From CBDAQV01 sp965199335 (GTDB taxonomy: Bacteria > Pseudomonadota > Alphaproteobacteria > CALMVH01): DNA of 64,000 nucleotides. A program made the translations under genes and the position numbers. The stretch is taken from assembly GCA_965199335.1 (NCBI GenBank), contig CBDAQZ010000003.1, positions 124,001-188,000 on the forward strand. Direction: 5' to 3'. Positions 1-8,738 of this stretch are shown in pieces. Position 1 is the stretch's first letter; every line of letters begins with the position of its first letter. The notes under the pieces were generated by a model that saw nothing but the letters and a program-made list of their open reading frames with translations, was not told the origin of the DNA and made no database searches.

Positions 1-116
1 CTGGTCGAGCAGAACCATGGCAAGCTTTTCAGCAGCCTTGCCTCACCCGATACGCAGGCCAGATGCAGGCTTTTGGAGTGCCAGGCACCCAGTGTCGTTT
101 CCGTTTGCGAAAACAT
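1..116 (-). CDS. Possible 5' end of a hypothetical gene, cut by the window edge
   Basis: Reading leftwards from an ATG at 116, the frame stays open to the left edge, giving about 38 residues that begin MFSQTETTLGAWHSK. Codon use (CTG, GCC, AGC, TCG) looks like the neighbouring genes. An in-frame stop lies a few codons upstream of the ATG, so this would be the true start. There is no clear Shine-Dalgarno sequence, and no family can be recognised from so short a piece. It may be chance, so confidence is low. Confidence 0.3.
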   Translation of the reverse strand, partial: MFSQTETTLGAWHSKSLHLACVSGEARLLKSLPWFCST

Positions 117-346
117 GCAGTGCCAGGTTCGTTAATAAGACTCATCGGATGCTCTTTCATCGCGGCACTTGTCCCTGCTCAGAATCTCATTTCGGCGAAC
201 AAGCAGCTAAGATCGATTATCGGAATTGACTGGCATTAAATGCAAAGCTGCAAGGCCGACAGCGACTGCTATCCAGCCAGCAATCCCGTTCTGGCCTCCG
301 ATGCAGGTCAGTGCGGGTAAGAAATTGATTTCATTAGATCCAGGCG
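117..346. other. Intergenic region, no gene recognised
   Basis: This spacer is more AT-rich than the surrounding genes. It holds only short ORFs with poor codon use on both strands. I found no tRNA-like cloverleaf, terminator or clear repeat. A TTGACT element near 226 has no evident gene downstream on its strand. If the ORF leaving the left edge is real, its promoter would lie here. Confidence 0.4.
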
Positions 347-727
347 CTAGGGAACAAGGTGCTTGAAAATTTTTCCATCGCTTGAGGCAATTTCGCATTC
401 GACCGCGCAGGAATGATCGTCACTGCGATTTTCAGTAAACTCGAACCGAAGTCGGACCGACTTCACGCGAGTGCGATCGAGTCCGGTTGCGTCGAGTATC
501 TTCCAGAACATCGGAAGCAAATTCGGAAGCGCTGTCTCCAGAGGCTTCCACCTGGGCAAGCCGGCTGGATAGGGATCGACATCAAGCAGGTCTACCTGGA
601 CAATATCGGTGCCTACCGTCCGGCATGCCTGCGACAGATGCGGATGCAGATAGCTGAAGAAGCTTTGCGAATGATGTGCAATGTCGTGGGCCACGCCGCC
701 AAGAGGCTTGAGGGACTTCAAAGTCAT
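347..727 (-). CDS. Hypothetical protein (126 aa), coupled to the upstream zinc hydrolase
   Basis: The product is a soluble protein of about 126 residues with no signal peptide or membrane segment, and I do not recognise a family. The N-terminal third has a histidine-containing stretch (AHDIAHHSQSFFSY) and the middle is proline-rich. The start is placed at the ATG at 727 because it overlaps the stop of the upstream AstE-like gene as ATGA, which suggests translational coupling. An earlier in-frame start at 748 is less likely. The tight coupling suggests a role linked to that hydrolase, but this is inference only. Confidence 0.6.
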   Translation of the reverse strand: MTLKSLKPLGGVAHDIAHHSQSFFSYLHPHLSQACRTVGTDIVQVDLLDVDPYPAGLPRWKPLETALPNLLPMFWKILDATGLDRTRVKSVRLRFEFTENRSDDHSCAVECEIASSDGKIFKHLVP

Positions 728-1626
728 TCCGTCCCGTAATAATACCATTCCGCCCCGATGGGCTGTGTCGCGTGCGGCATGATGATGAAGCCGTCGCGGT
801 CGGCGTGGAACCGGGTGCCGTCGGGGTAGGTGCCGATCAATTCACCCTGCTTCAACTCGACCAAATTTTTCCAGTCTTTGGCAAAGGTCCCTTCCTGCTG
901 GCGGTAGACGACATTGCAGGCACGGACCAGGCGGGTCTTGTGCTCTCCCGTTCTTCCACCAGGAAAATCCGCCAGTCCAAGATAATGCATCGCGTTACGG
1001 ATCGCGCGATAGGCGACTTCCGGAGCCTGCGGGTCGAGGTGCTGGCCGCATTCCGTCGTGACCCCGACGACGCCGAAACGCCTGGCATATTCCGCGGTCC
1101 CGGTCGGTTCGTCCGGATTCTCCGGCGGCTTGCGCCCTGCGGCGGCGTAGGCATTTTCCCAGCCGGTAACCAGGTGTTCCGGTCCCAGGCAGTCGGCGAA
1201 GCCACGTTCCCTGGGGTCTTCGGGGCTGTTCACGAACACGAACGGCACATCGCCGGAATCGTAGGAATGCAGATCCAGCAGCACGTCGCAGTCTTCCAGG
1301 ATCGGACACAGGACGTTGCCCAGCCGCGCCTCGTAGGTCTGCGGATCTTCCGTCGGCACCAGGAAACGGTTCAGGTTGCGCTCGATATAGCGCACGTTGC
1401 GCCGCGCCGCCTCGGGATTGCAGACCGGGATGAAGGTTACCCGCCCCCTTTGCAGCGACAGCGCCCCGCTTTCGAACTCTTCCAGCGCGCGCCTTATGGC
1501 GATCGGTCCACAGATTTCGTTGCCATGCACGCCGCCCAGGACCAGCAGCCTGGGACCCGGCGTTTCGCTGGCAAAAGTGATGGTCTTGATCGTGCCGGAA
1601 GCGTTTGTCATGGCCGGATTAAACAT
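724..1626 (-). CDS. Succinylglutamate desuccinylase/aspartoacylase family zinc hydrolase
   Basis: This is an M14-like zinc carboxypeptidase-fold enzyme of the AstE/AspA family, which cleaves N-acyl amino acids. Visible motifs are GGVHGNE (zinc His and Glu), the ERNLNR segment that binds substrate carboxylate in this family, LLDLHSYD (third zinc ligand His) and TTECGQH (probable catalytic Glu). Length (about 300 aa) fits the family. The start is uncertain: a GTG at 1644, an ATG at 1626 preceded by a GGGG stretch, and an ATG at 1611 are in frame; 1626 was chosen. The 3' end overlaps the next gene by ATGA. Substrate cannot be set from sequence; no arginine-catabolism (ast) genes are nearby. Confidence 0.85.
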   Translation of the reverse strand: MFNPAMTNASGTIKTITFASETPGPRLLVLGGVHGNEICGPIAIRRALEEFESGALSLQRGRVTFIPVCNPEAARRNVRYIERNLNRFLVPTEDPQTYEARLGNVLCPILEDCDVLLDLHSYDSGDVPFVFVNSPEDPRERGFADCLGPEHLVTGWENAYAAAGRKPPENPDEPTGTAEYARRFGVVGVTTECGQHLDPQAPEVAYRAIRNAMHYLGLADFPGGRTGEHKTRLVRACNVVYRQQEGTFAKDWKNLVELKQGELIGTYPDGTRFHADRDGFIIMPHATQPIGAEWYYYGTE

Positions 1627-1675
1627 AAGCCCCGTCGAATTCACAAGATAGCTAGGATCAAAATCACACTATGCT

Positions 1676-2842
1676 ATGTTGCAATCCTCACAATTCAACG
1701 AACAGGGTTTCGAGGGCATGGTCTCTCTACAGCTTGACGACTATCCAGATATGGTTCGCGACGATACCAAGGTCGATCTGCGCCGCGTCGGCGCGCATCC
1801 CGATTTCTGGTATCCGGTCGCCTGGAGCCGTGAGCTGAAGGCCGGCAAGACCCTTGCCGTGCGCTTCGCCGGCGAACCGATCGTATTGATCCGTCCGGAA
1901 GAGGGCGACGTCTTCGCGCTGGAAAACCGTTGCGCCCATCGTCAGGTGCCGCTGGACAAGGGCGTCGTCGACGGCTGCGCCGTACGTTGCGGCTATCACG
2001 GGTGGACCTACGACGCATCGGGCAAGTGCATCGACGTGCCTTACCTGGGCAAGGGCAAGCTGCCGAACGGGGTCAAGGCCTATCCCTGCCGCGAAGCTTC
2101 CGGGATGATCTTCGTATTCCCCGGCGATCCGGCACTGGCCGAGACCAAGCCGTTTCCAAGACTCGGTTCGTCCGGGGACAAGCGTTTCAAGACCCGCCGC
2201 CTGGGCCGTGAAGTGGCGTGCCACTACACGTTCATGCATGAGAACCTGATGGACATGAACCACCAGTTCCTGCACCGCAAGCAGATGGGGCAGATGACCC
2301 CGCGCTATCGTGGCTCGGATCGGGGCCTGGACTGGGCGGAGGTGCGCTATACGTTTGCCCGCACTGACGGCAAGCAGCCTCTGGGCGAGGCCGCGATCTT
2401 CGGACAGCGCCGCGGCCTGGGCGAGCACGATCACAAGGACCTGATGACGATCCGCACCGAATACCCCTATCAGACACTCAAGATCCAGACCGCCGAGGAG
2501 CTGCCGGTGATGGATCTGTGGATCATCTATGTGCCGCTGGACAAGGAACAGCGAACCCATCGCACGTTCGGGCTATTGTCGGTGCAGAAGCCGAAGAAGG
2601 TACCGTTCCTGCTGGATATGGGCTGGCCGTTCCTGGTCTGGTTTACAGAACGTATCTTCAAGGAAGACCGCGACATCGTGGAAATGGAACAGCGCGCCCA
2701 TGACGAACAGGGCGGAGACTGGAACCAGGAGGTCTTCCCTGTGATCCGCGACCTGCGCGACGTGCTGGCCGAGAACGGGGTGCCGATAACCGAGGAACGC
2801 AGTAGGCCAATCCCTGGAGAAGGCGCTTGTTCAGCGCATTAG
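1676..2842 (+). CDS. Rieske [2Fe-2S] aromatic-ring oxygenase, alpha-subunit type
   Basis: A Rieske non-heme iron oxygenase of the VanA/phthalate dioxygenase-like single-subunit class. The N-terminal Rieske domain shows the cluster ligands as CAHRQVP (Cys-x-His) and CGYHGW (Cys-x2-His). The C-terminal catalytic domain shows the mononuclear-iron region HENLMDMNHQFLH with the expected Asp and two His. Length (388 aa, or 374 from an ATG at 1718 preceded by GAGG) fits. No reductase or ferredoxin gene is adjacent, so the electron donor is elsewhere. It converges on the epimerase gene and overlaps its 3' end by 4 nt. Substrate is unknown; O-demethylation or ring hydroxylation is typical. Confidence 0.85.
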   Translation: MLQSSQFNEQGFEGMVSLQLDDYPDMVRDDTKVDLRRVGAHPDFWYPVAWSRELKAGKTLAVRFAGEPIVLIRPEEGDVFALENRCAHRQVPLDKGVVDGCAVRCGYHGWTYDASGKCIDVPYLGKGKLPNGVKAYPCREASGMIFVFPGDPALAETKPFPRLGSSGDKRFKTRRLGREVACHYTFMHENLMDMNHQFLHRKQMGQMTPRYRGSDRGLDWAEVRYTFARTDGKQPLGEAAIFGQRRGLGEHDHKDLMTIRTEYPYQTLKIQTAEELPVMDLWIIYVPLDKEQRTHRTFGLLSVQKPKKVPFLLDMGWPFLVWFTERIFKEDRDIVEMEQRAHDEQGGDWNQEVFPVIRDLRDVLAENGVPITEERSRPIPGEGACSAH

Positions 2843-3747
2843 TGGCTGAACAAATCGGATAGACCTTGCTCCAGCGAGACAGCAGGCCGGAACCCAAGCT
2901 GCGACTCAAGCCGTCCAGGATCACCGACCGATCGGGCGATATCGCCCGGACGTGCGGCCTGAAAAGCGATCGCCGGTTCGATGGCCAGTGTTCTTCCCAG
3001 CGTGGCCGCCAGTTCCAGCAACGATGTTTCCCGGCCCGTGCAGACATTCAGTACCGTTGCACCGGAAGGGGGCGAGCGCATCGCCCGTACCATCGCCTCG
3101 ACCGCATCGCCGACAAAGACAAAGTCTCGCGTTTGCCGGCCATCGCCAAAAACCTTAATCCCCTGCCCGGCGGCAAGACGATCGGCGAAGATCGAGATGA
3201 CGCCGGAATAAGATGATTTCGGGTTCTGGCGTGGGCCGTAAATATTGAAAAAGCGAAAGCCGGTCGTGGGGACGCCATGCACAGACCAGGCGGCATATGC
3301 GTGCAACTCTACTCCCAGCTTGTCCGCTCCATAGGCCGATAGCGGCTGGGTATGAGAGGATTCGGTCAGGGGTAAGTCCTGATTATTGCCGAATACGGCG
3401 GCCGAGGACGCGTAAACGACCGGCGTCTTGCGTGCTCGCGCCGCATCGAGAACCGTAATCGCGCCCGTCATGTTGATTTCGTGCGTGCCGATCCAGTCGG
3501 TATTGCACAGCTCGACCGATGAAACGGCGGCCAGGTGGAAGCACCCATCGCACTCGGCCATGGCCGACCACACCAACGCCGCATCGATCACCGACCCATG
3601 GATCAGTTTGGCTTGTGGCGGCAGGTTTTCCATCCTGCCCGTGGAAAGATCGTCGAGCACATCCACCCCATGACCGGCTGCGAGCAGCGCATCGACCAGA
3701 TGAGAACCGATGAAGCCCGCACCGCCCGTTACAAGATAGCGGCTCAT
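2839..3747 (-). CDS. NAD-dependent epimerase/dehydratase (extended SDR, sugar nucleotide)
   Basis: An extended short-chain dehydrogenase acting on a nucleotide sugar, probably a UDP-hexose or UDP-uronate 4-epimerase. It shows TGGAGFIGSH for NAD binding near the N-terminus, the catalytic SSAAVFG Ser region, and YGADK as the YxxxK pair. The 302-residue length is normal. The start at 3747 is chosen because its ATG overlaps the upstream galE stop as ATGA; an earlier in-frame start adds only six residues. The two epimerases form a coupled pair, divergent from the aryl-polyene operon, so they may supply a sugar for the pigment or a surface glycan. Confidence 0.85.
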   Translation of the reverse strand: MSRYLVTGGAGFIGSHLVDALLAAGHGVDVLDDLSTGRMENLPPQAKLIHGSVIDAALVWSAMAECDGCFHLAAVSSVELCNTDWIGTHEINMTGAITVLDAARARKTPVVYASSAAVFGNNQDLPLTESSHTQPLSAYGADKLGVELHAYAAWSVHGVPTTGFRFFNIYGPRQNPKSSYSGVISIFADRLAAGQGIKVFGDGRQTRDFVFVGDAVEAMVRAMRSPPSGATVLNVCTGRETSLLELAATLGRTLAIEPAIAFQAARPGDIARSVGDPGRLESQLGFRPAVSLEQGLSDLFSH

Positions 3748-4718
3748 GAATGTGCCGAATGCCAAGCATAGGCAGATTTCACGATTGCTGCGATATCGGC
3801 ATGCCTCGGTTGCCAGCCAAGCGCCTCTTTCGCTTTTGTGGAGTCGGCAACCAGGCGCGCGGGATCGCCCTGCCGGCGCGGACCGAATTTGTGGGGCACC
3901 TTGTGTCCCATCGCTTCGAAACAGCTCAGGACCTCGGCAATCGTCGTGCCCGCACCATTGCCCAGATTGTAAGCGGCCGGTTCAGCGCCCTTTAGCAGGC
4001 TGGATACCGCCAGCACATGGGCGGATGCCAGATCGGACACATGGATATAGTCGCGCTCGCACGTGCCATCGCGGGTTGGGAAATCGTCGCCGAAGATATC
4101 CAGTGCCGGGATACGCCTCAGCGCGGCAAGGCAGGCCCGGGGAATCAGGTGCGTTTCGGGATCGTGGCATTCGCCAATATCGCCATCGGGCGAAGCACCG
4201 GCAGCATTGAAATAGCGCAAGGCCGTCCAGGCCGGGCCACCGGCAACATGAAAGTCGCGCAGGATCTGTTCGAACATCAGCTTCGACCAGCCGTAGGGAT
4301 TCTTGGGCTGCAAGCGATGGGTTTCGGGAATGGGTACAGCTTCAGGTTCGCCATAAACCGCGGCCGTGGAGGAAAATACGAACGCCTTTACCCCGGATTC
4401 CTGCAATACGCCTAGAAACGAAAGTTTCGCAGCGGCGTTGTTGGCGTAGTATTTCAGGGGATCGCGCACCGATTCGCCAACCTCGATAGAACCGGCGAGA
4501 TCGATAACGGCCTGCGGCTTATGCTCCAAGGCTAGCCGGCGAACGGTATCCAGGTCGGAAACCGAAGCCTCGCACAGCGGCCCCCAGCGGACGAAATCGC
4601 GCCTGCCGGCCGATAGATCGTCCAGCACAACCGGCACATATCCGGCAGCATGCAAGGCCTTGCACACATGGCTGCCGATATAACCTGCCCCCCCCGCCAC
4701 GATAATTGTTTTACTCAT
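3744..4718 (-). CDS. galE: UDP-glucose 4-epimerase
   Basis: A GalE-family enzyme interconverting UDP-glucose and UDP-galactose. It carries AGGAGYIGSH (NAD binding, residues about 8-17), DLAGSIEVGES, the catalytic SSTAAVYG and YGWSK (YxxxK), and the GalE hallmark ALRYFNAAGA. Length (324 aa) is typical. The start is the ATG at 4718, which begins directly with MSKTIIVAGG; the longer frame upstream has no family similarity. It is transcribed away from the ACP gene, with a 94-nt shared promoter region between them. Confidence 0.92.
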   Translation of the reverse strand: MSKTIIVAGGAGYIGSHVCKALHAAGYVPVVLDDLSAGRRDFVRWGPLCEASVSDLDTVRRLALEHKPQAVIDLAGSIEVGESVRDPLKYYANNAAAKLSFLGVLQESGVKAFVFSSTAAVYGEPEAVPIPETHRLQPKNPYGWSKLMFEQILRDFHVAGGPAWTALRYFNAAGASPDGDIGECHDPETHLIPRACLAALRRIPALDIFGDDFPTRDGTCERDYIHVSDLASAHVLAVSSLLKGAEPAAYNLGNGAGTTIAEVLSCFEAMGHKVPHKFGPRRQGDPARLVADSTKAKEALGWQPRHADIAAIVKSAYAWHSAHS

Positions 4719-4735
4719 GGCGGATGGATAGCCGA

Positions 4736-4764
4736 TTGCGGTTTGAGTGCACAGGAAATATACT
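4736..4764 (+). promoter_or_regulatory. Probable promoter of the aryl-polyene operon
   Basis: A TTGCGG element (4736-4741) is separated by 17 nt from TATACT (4759-4764), a close match to the sigma-70 -10 box. It sits about 48 nt upstream of the ACP start codon in the divergent gap between galE and the ACP gene. The -35 box is only a half match. This is prediction from sequence only. Confidence 0.4.
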
Positions 4765-4812
4765 GATGCACTAATTATTTCAGGCACCGTCGCAAAGACG
4801 GATCACAGGAAA

Positions 4813-5094
4813 ATGACCGACACCAACACCCAAGTTTCCGACGGGGAAACGGCTCTTGCGCAGCTGATCGTCAAGACACTCAATCTGGATGTCGATCCGG
4901 CTGCCATCGATCCGGCAGCACCGCTATATGGTGAAGGCCTTGGTCTCGATTCGATCGATTTGCTGGAGCTTTCTTTGGCAATATCACAGACTTACGGAGT
5001 TAAGCTTAAGTCAGATGACAAGGATAACGGTGAGATCTTCAGTTCCCTGCGCGCCTTGTCACGGCATATTTCCGTTACCAGCAAGGCCACATGA
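4813..5094 (+). CDS. Acyl carrier protein of the aryl-polyene pathway
   Basis: A 93-residue acyl carrier protein that would hold the growing aryl-polyene chain on a phosphopantetheine arm. The attachment motif is LGLDSIDLLEL, with Ser47 as the modified residue. The ATG at 4813 follows an AGGA ribosome site; an in-frame extension upstream has no ACP character. The stop overlaps the next start as ATGA. It is the only ACP gene seen in this locus, whereas the E. coli-type APE clusters carry two. Confidence 0.9.
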   Translation: MTDTNTQVSDGETALAQLIVKTLNLDVDPAAIDPAAPLYGEGLGLDSIDLLELSLAISQTYGVKLKSDDKDNGEIFSSLRALSRHISVTSKAT

Positions 5095-5603
5095 AGCACG
5101 GCCGCACCGGCTTTGCGATTGCGGCATGCCTGGCGGCAGTCATGGCTCTTCCTGTTCTGCATTATGGTCTTGGCTATGCCGGCTGGTACCGTCTCGCTTC
5201 ACTTCTGACGGCCTCGGCGGGAATAGGGCAGGCTGCGATCTACATTTTTCTATTGGTCGCTTTTGCGTCGTCCCTGCTGCCGGGACATATGCCTGTCGTG
5301 ACCAGGATCGCCCGCTTCGTACGTGGCGATTTGTCACCTGAACTGACCTTGTATACGCGCAGGGTAACCATTGCATGGTGCGGCTTCTTTGCCTGCGATC
5401 TGGCTTGTTCGCTGCTTCTTCTGCTTCTTGCGCCTCATGCCTGGGTGTATTTCGTTACGGCGCTGAACCTGCCATTGCTGGCGTTGATGGCTGTGGCAGA
5501 GTATAGCTACCGCCTGGTCCGCTATCGTCATATCCGTCATGAAAGTCCCGCCGATATGGTGCGCCTGATGAAGCAGTTCAGGGGATTCCTGCGTTCGCCA
5601 TGA
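5091..5603 (+). CDS. Small four-helix membrane protein of the aryl-polyene cluster (COG4648-like)
   Basis: A 170-residue inner-membrane protein with four predicted hydrophobic segments at about residues 7-27, 47-67, 91-112 and 118-138, and a basic C-terminal tail. A similar small membrane protein follows the ACP genes in known APE clusters, and the COG4648 label is from memory of that gene order. Its function is not established. It overlaps the ACP gene and the AMP-ligase gene by ATGA at each side, so the three are almost certainly co-translated. Confidence 0.75.
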   Translation: MKHGRTGFAIAACLAAVMALPVLHYGLGYAGWYRLASLLTASAGIGQAAIYIFLLVAFASSLLPGHMPVVTRIARFVRGDLSPELTLYTRRVTIAWCGFFACDLACSLLLLLLAPHAWVYFVTALNLPLLALMAVAEYSYRLVRYRHIRHESPADMVRLMKQFRGFLRSP

Positions 5604-6982
5604 GCGCCTATTCCCTGATCCGCCGCTACGAGCCCGAAGATGTTTTTGCCTGGCGTGCCGGCGAGGCCGTATCGGCGTCCCGATTCCTGGCCGAGGTCGC
5701 AGCATTGGCCGCTGCGCTGCCGGCGCGCAAATACGTCGTGAACCTGTGCAGCAGCCGCTACAATTTCACACTTGGCCTGGCTGCCGCCATGGTCTGCAAC
5801 CAGGTGAGCCTGCTGCCGCCGAACGATGCGCCGGGAACGCTGAAGCAGCTTGGGGAGGATTATCCGGATTTGTATTGCCTGACCGACCGCGACGTAGCTC
5901 CTGGCGACCTGCCGGTCTTGCGCTTTCCCGATGTCGTTCCCATCGGCGGGCTCGAGATCGAAAATCCGGTGTTTCCCGCAGGCCAGATCGCGGCGCTGCT
6001 TTTCACCTCAGGCTCCACAGGCAGGCCCAGGGCACAGGCAAAGACCTGGGGGGGATTCGTACGCAGCACGCTGTCTGCCGGCGAACGGCTGGATATCGCG
6101 TCTCTTCCAGGGGCTACCGTCATCGGCACCGTGCCGCACCAGCACAGCTACGGTATCGAATCGACCGTGCTTCTGGCTTTGCAACACGGGCTAACGATAA
6201 GCGATACGCGCCCTCTTCTGCCCGCCGACATCTGCGCAGCTATCGAGGATGCGCCAAGGCCGCGCATCCTGGTCAGCGCACCGATCCACCTCAAGGCCCT
6301 GCTGGCGGACGGCGAGGATATGCCGGCTGCCGATCTGGTCCTATCGGCAACGGCCCCCCTGAGTCAGGAACTTGCGGCAAAAGCCGAAGCCGCCTTCGAT
6401 GCTCCCCTATTCGAAATCTACGGCTGTTCCGAAGCCGGCCAAATCGCGACCCGCCGCACTGCCCGCGAAGACCGGTGGGAATGTTTCGATGGCATAACAC
6501 TGCGCCAGGACGAAAGCGGATCGTGGGCCCAGGGCGATGCCGTGGGCGACGAGGTGTTGCTCAACGATACCCTGAATCTGTTTGATAAAACTCATTTTAT
6601 TCTTCAGGGCCGGACCGCCGACCTTATCAACATCGCCGGCAAGCGTAATTCGTTGTCCCACCTCACCCATCATCTGAACTCTATCCCCGGAGTCATTGAT
6701 GGCGCCTTCGTTTTGCCCGAAGGCGATGCTACGCGACTTATGGCGTTCGTCGTTGCACCGGGCATCGGTGCCGATACGATCATGGCTGCCTTGCGCCAGC
6801 ATGTCGATCCGGCTTTCCTTCCCCGGCCCCTGCATATCGTCGACGCCCTGCCGCGTAACGAACTCGGCAAGCTGCCGCGGGACGCCTCGCTGCGTTTGGC
6901 CGATATGACGGTGAAAGCCAAGGTTAGGAAACCACGGTCGACCAAGCCTCGCACACCGTCGAAACGGGCGGCAAAGAACTGA
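5600..6982 (+). CDS. AMP-ligase (acyl/aryl adenylating enzyme) of the aryl-polyene cluster
   Basis: An ANL-superfamily adenylating enzyme, 460 aa, that would activate the hydroxybenzoate or hydroxycinnamate starter and load it on the ACP. It shows the P-loop-like LFTSGSTGRPR (about 134-144), the EIYGCSEAG motif (about 272-280), and RNELGKLPR near the C-terminus with the conserved lysine. The protein ends in a short, very basic tail. It matches ApeH-like enzymes by position and motif order. The upstream chorismatase product (3- or 4-hydroxybenzoate) is the likely substrate, by inference from the locus. Confidence 0.87.
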   Translation: MSAYSLIRRYEPEDVFAWRAGEAVSASRFLAEVAALAAALPARKYVVNLCSSRYNFTLGLAAAMVCNQVSLLPPNDAPGTLKQLGEDYPDLYCLTDRDVAPGDLPVLRFPDVVPIGGLEIENPVFPAGQIAALLFTSGSTGRPRAQAKTWGGFVRSTLSAGERLDIASLPGATVIGTVPHQHSYGIESTVLLALQHGLTISDTRPLLPADICAAIEDAPRPRILVSAPIHLKALLADGEDMPAADLVLSATAPLSQELAAKAEAAFDAPLFEIYGCSEAGQIATRRTAREDRWECFDGITLRQDESGSWAQGDAVGDEVLLNDTLNLFDKTHFILQGRTADLINIAGKRNSLSHLTHHLNSIPGVIDGAFVLPEGDATRLMAFVVAPGIGADTIMAALRQHVDPAFLPRPLHIVDALPRNELGKLPRDASLRLADMTVKAKVRKPRSTKPRTPSKRAAKN

Positions 6983-6983
6983 C

Positions 6984-7286
6984 ATGACGCAGAGCCTGTC
7001 GCTTGATTTCGCCGTGGACCATCCTGCCGGTCCCGGTCATTTTCCCGGCAACCCGATCATACCGGGTGCATTGCTGCTCGATCGGGTGATCCGGAGTATC
7101 GCCGCAGCGAAGGATATTGCTGCCTCGCCTTGCCAGATCAAATCGGCCAAATTCATTCACCCCGTACGTCCCGGCGATACGGTTACTGTCGTTTGGACCA
7201 CCCAGAACGAGCAGATCGCATTCGCATGCGATACGGATACCCGCGTGCTGACCGGCACGGTCGCCTTTATGGACGCCCCATGCTGA
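6984..7286 (+). CDS. FabZ-like 3-hydroxyacyl-ACP dehydratase (ApeI type)
   Basis: A 100-residue single hotdog-fold dehydratase. It keeps the FabZ/FabA-type segment DHPAGPGHFPGNPIIPGA, which holds the catalytic His and the substrate loop. It would dehydrate the 3-hydroxyacyl-ACP in each elongation cycle so that the chain keeps its conjugated double bonds. It is shorter than FabZ (about 145 aa), as is usual for the ApeI-like members. It starts 2 nt after the AMP-ligase stop and its own stop overlaps the acyltransferase start region. Confidence 0.85.
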   Translation: MTQSLSLDFAVDHPAGPGHFPGNPIIPGALLLDRVIRSIAAAKDIAASPCQIKSAKFIHPVRPGDTVTVVWTTQNEQIAFACDTDTRVLTGTVAFMDAPC

Positions 7287-8179
7287 TGCGCAACCCACAG
7301 ACCGAGACACAGCCAGATCAGGAATGGCTGACGCGGCGCGAACGCGGCTCCATCCCCGTGATGAAGGCCTTCGTCTGGCTGGCCCTGCACCTGGGTCGCC
7401 GCGCCGCGCGCATCCTGGCTTACGGCGGCTGCGCCTATTACATGGCGGTTTCGGGCCGCACGCGTGCCGATTCGCGCAACTATCTGGCGCGCGTACTGCC
7501 GCATAAGCCGACACCAGGAGATATTTTCAGGCATCTGCATGCCTTTGCCACCTGCGTCCTGGACCGTATCTATCTCCTGAACGACCAGGTCGAGCTTTAC
7601 GATTTGCGCATGCATGGCGAGGACATCGTGACCGGCATCCTGCAGCAAAAGCAGGGTTGCCTGCTGCTCGGCGCCCATCTCGGCAGTTTCGAGGTCCTGC
7701 GCACCGTGGGCCGCCGCCAGCCGGACCTCAAGGTTGCCATGGTGATGTACGAGGAAAACGCGCGCAAGATCAGTGCGGCGCTGGGCATCATAAATCCTTC
7801 GCTGTCCATGGATGTCATCAGCCTGGGCCAGTCGGGCTCGCTGCTGGCGGTCGAGCAGAAATTGGCGAATGGACAGTTTGCAGGCGTGCTGGCCGATCGA
7901 GGCCTTGGCGAGGAGGGAATGGTATCCCTGCCCTTCCTGGGTTCGCCGGCGAAATTTCCCACCGGCCCTTTCCGCATGGCGGCGATCCTGAAGCATCCCG
8001 TGGTGCTGATGTTCGGCCTTTATCGCGGCGGCAACCGCTACGACATCCATTTCGAACTGCTGGCCCAGCCCGGCGAATGCGATTTCGATACGCTGATGCA
8101 ACGCTATGTCGACCGTCTCGAGCATTTCTGCCGCTTGGCACCTTACAACTGGTTCAATTTCTATGATTTCTGGCGCTAG
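7280..8179 (+). CDS. LpxL/HtrB-like lipid acyltransferase of the aryl-polyene cluster
   Basis: An inner-membrane-associated acyltransferase of about 299 aa related to LpxL/HtrB. It has an N-terminal hydrophobic stretch, the HLGSFE version of the HxxxxD/E catalytic motif, LADRGLGEEG, and a C-terminal NWFNFYDFW segment typical of this family. In APE clusters such enzymes are thought to link the polyene to a lipid. Two ATG codons (7280 and 7286) both overlap the dehydratase stop; 7280 is given. It overlaps the LolA-like gene by 17 nt. Confidence 0.85.
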   Translation: MLMRNPQTETQPDQEWLTRRERGSIPVMKAFVWLALHLGRRAARILAYGGCAYYMAVSGRTRADSRNYLARVLPHKPTPGDIFRHLHAFATCVLDRIYLLNDQVELYDLRMHGEDIVTGILQQKQGCLLLGAHLGSFEVLRTVGRRQPDLKVAMVMYEENARKISAALGIINPSLSMDVISLGQSGSLLAVEQKLANGQFAGVLADRGLGEEGMVSLPFLGSPAKFPTGPFRMAAILKHPVVLMFGLYRGGNRYDIHFELLAQPGECDFDTLMQRYVDRLEHFCRLAPYNWFNFYDFWR

Positions 8180-8738
8180 AGTCTTTTTTTTAGCCTGTCT
8201 GCTGGTCCCCTTGCGTGTATCGGCACAATCCAGCGCCGATCTGTCCGTGCTGTCGGTGGTGATGCACAACCTGGCCGACGTGCGCTCCGCCAGCGGTCAT
8301 TTCGTCGAGGACAAATACATCCAGTCCCTGACCGAGCCGCTGCAAAGCGAGGGCACTTTGTCCTATAAAGCGCCAGACCATGTGGAAAAGCTGACCACCA
8401 GCCCCGAACGCGAGCGCCTTGCCGTCACGGGCGGGGAATTGACCATCGAGCGCGACGGTCAGTCGCGCACGCTGGACCTGTCCGATCATCCCGAGATCCA
8501 GGCATTCGTCGAAAGCGTGCGATCGACATTGGCCGGCGACCTCCCCGCCCTGCAGCAATATTATACGGTCGGCTTCAGCGGCACGCCCGCGAAATGGCAG
8601 CTCTTGTTGCAGCCGAACGATTCGACCGTACAGCAGATGGTGACGTCGATCCGCATCGCCGGCAAATACGAGCAGCTGGATAGCATCGAAACCCTGGCGC
8701 CCAACGGGGACCGTTCGGAAATGACAATCACGCCGTGA
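8163..8738 (+). CDS. LolA-like outer-membrane lipoprotein carrier protein of the aryl-polyene cluster
   Basis: A periplasmic protein of 191 aa with a Sec signal peptide (hydrophobic core after MISGARVFF, cleavage probably after VSA). The mature part resembles the LolA/LolB fold: a stretch reading SASGHFVEDKYI, then LSYKAP and alternating beta-strand-like segments. LolA-like proteins stand next to MMPL exporters in APE clusters and are thought to carry the pigment lipid across the periplasm. The start inside the acyltransferase gene fits the signal peptide. Its stop overlaps the exporter start as GTGA. Confidence 0.82.
   Translation: MISGARVFFLACLLVPLRVSAQSSADLSVLSVVMHNLADVRSASGHFVEDKYIQSLTEPLQSEGTLSYKAPDHVEKLTTSPERERLAVTGGELTIERDGQSRTLDLSDHPEIQAFVESVRSTLAGDLPALQQYYTVGFSGTPAKWQLLLQPNDSTVQQMVTSIRIAGKYEQLDSIETLAPNGDRSEMTITP

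Noticed and set aside
207..398. 63-codon ORF on the - strand near the left edge
   Set aside because: Poor codon use and overlap with a better supported gene; no ribosome site or family.
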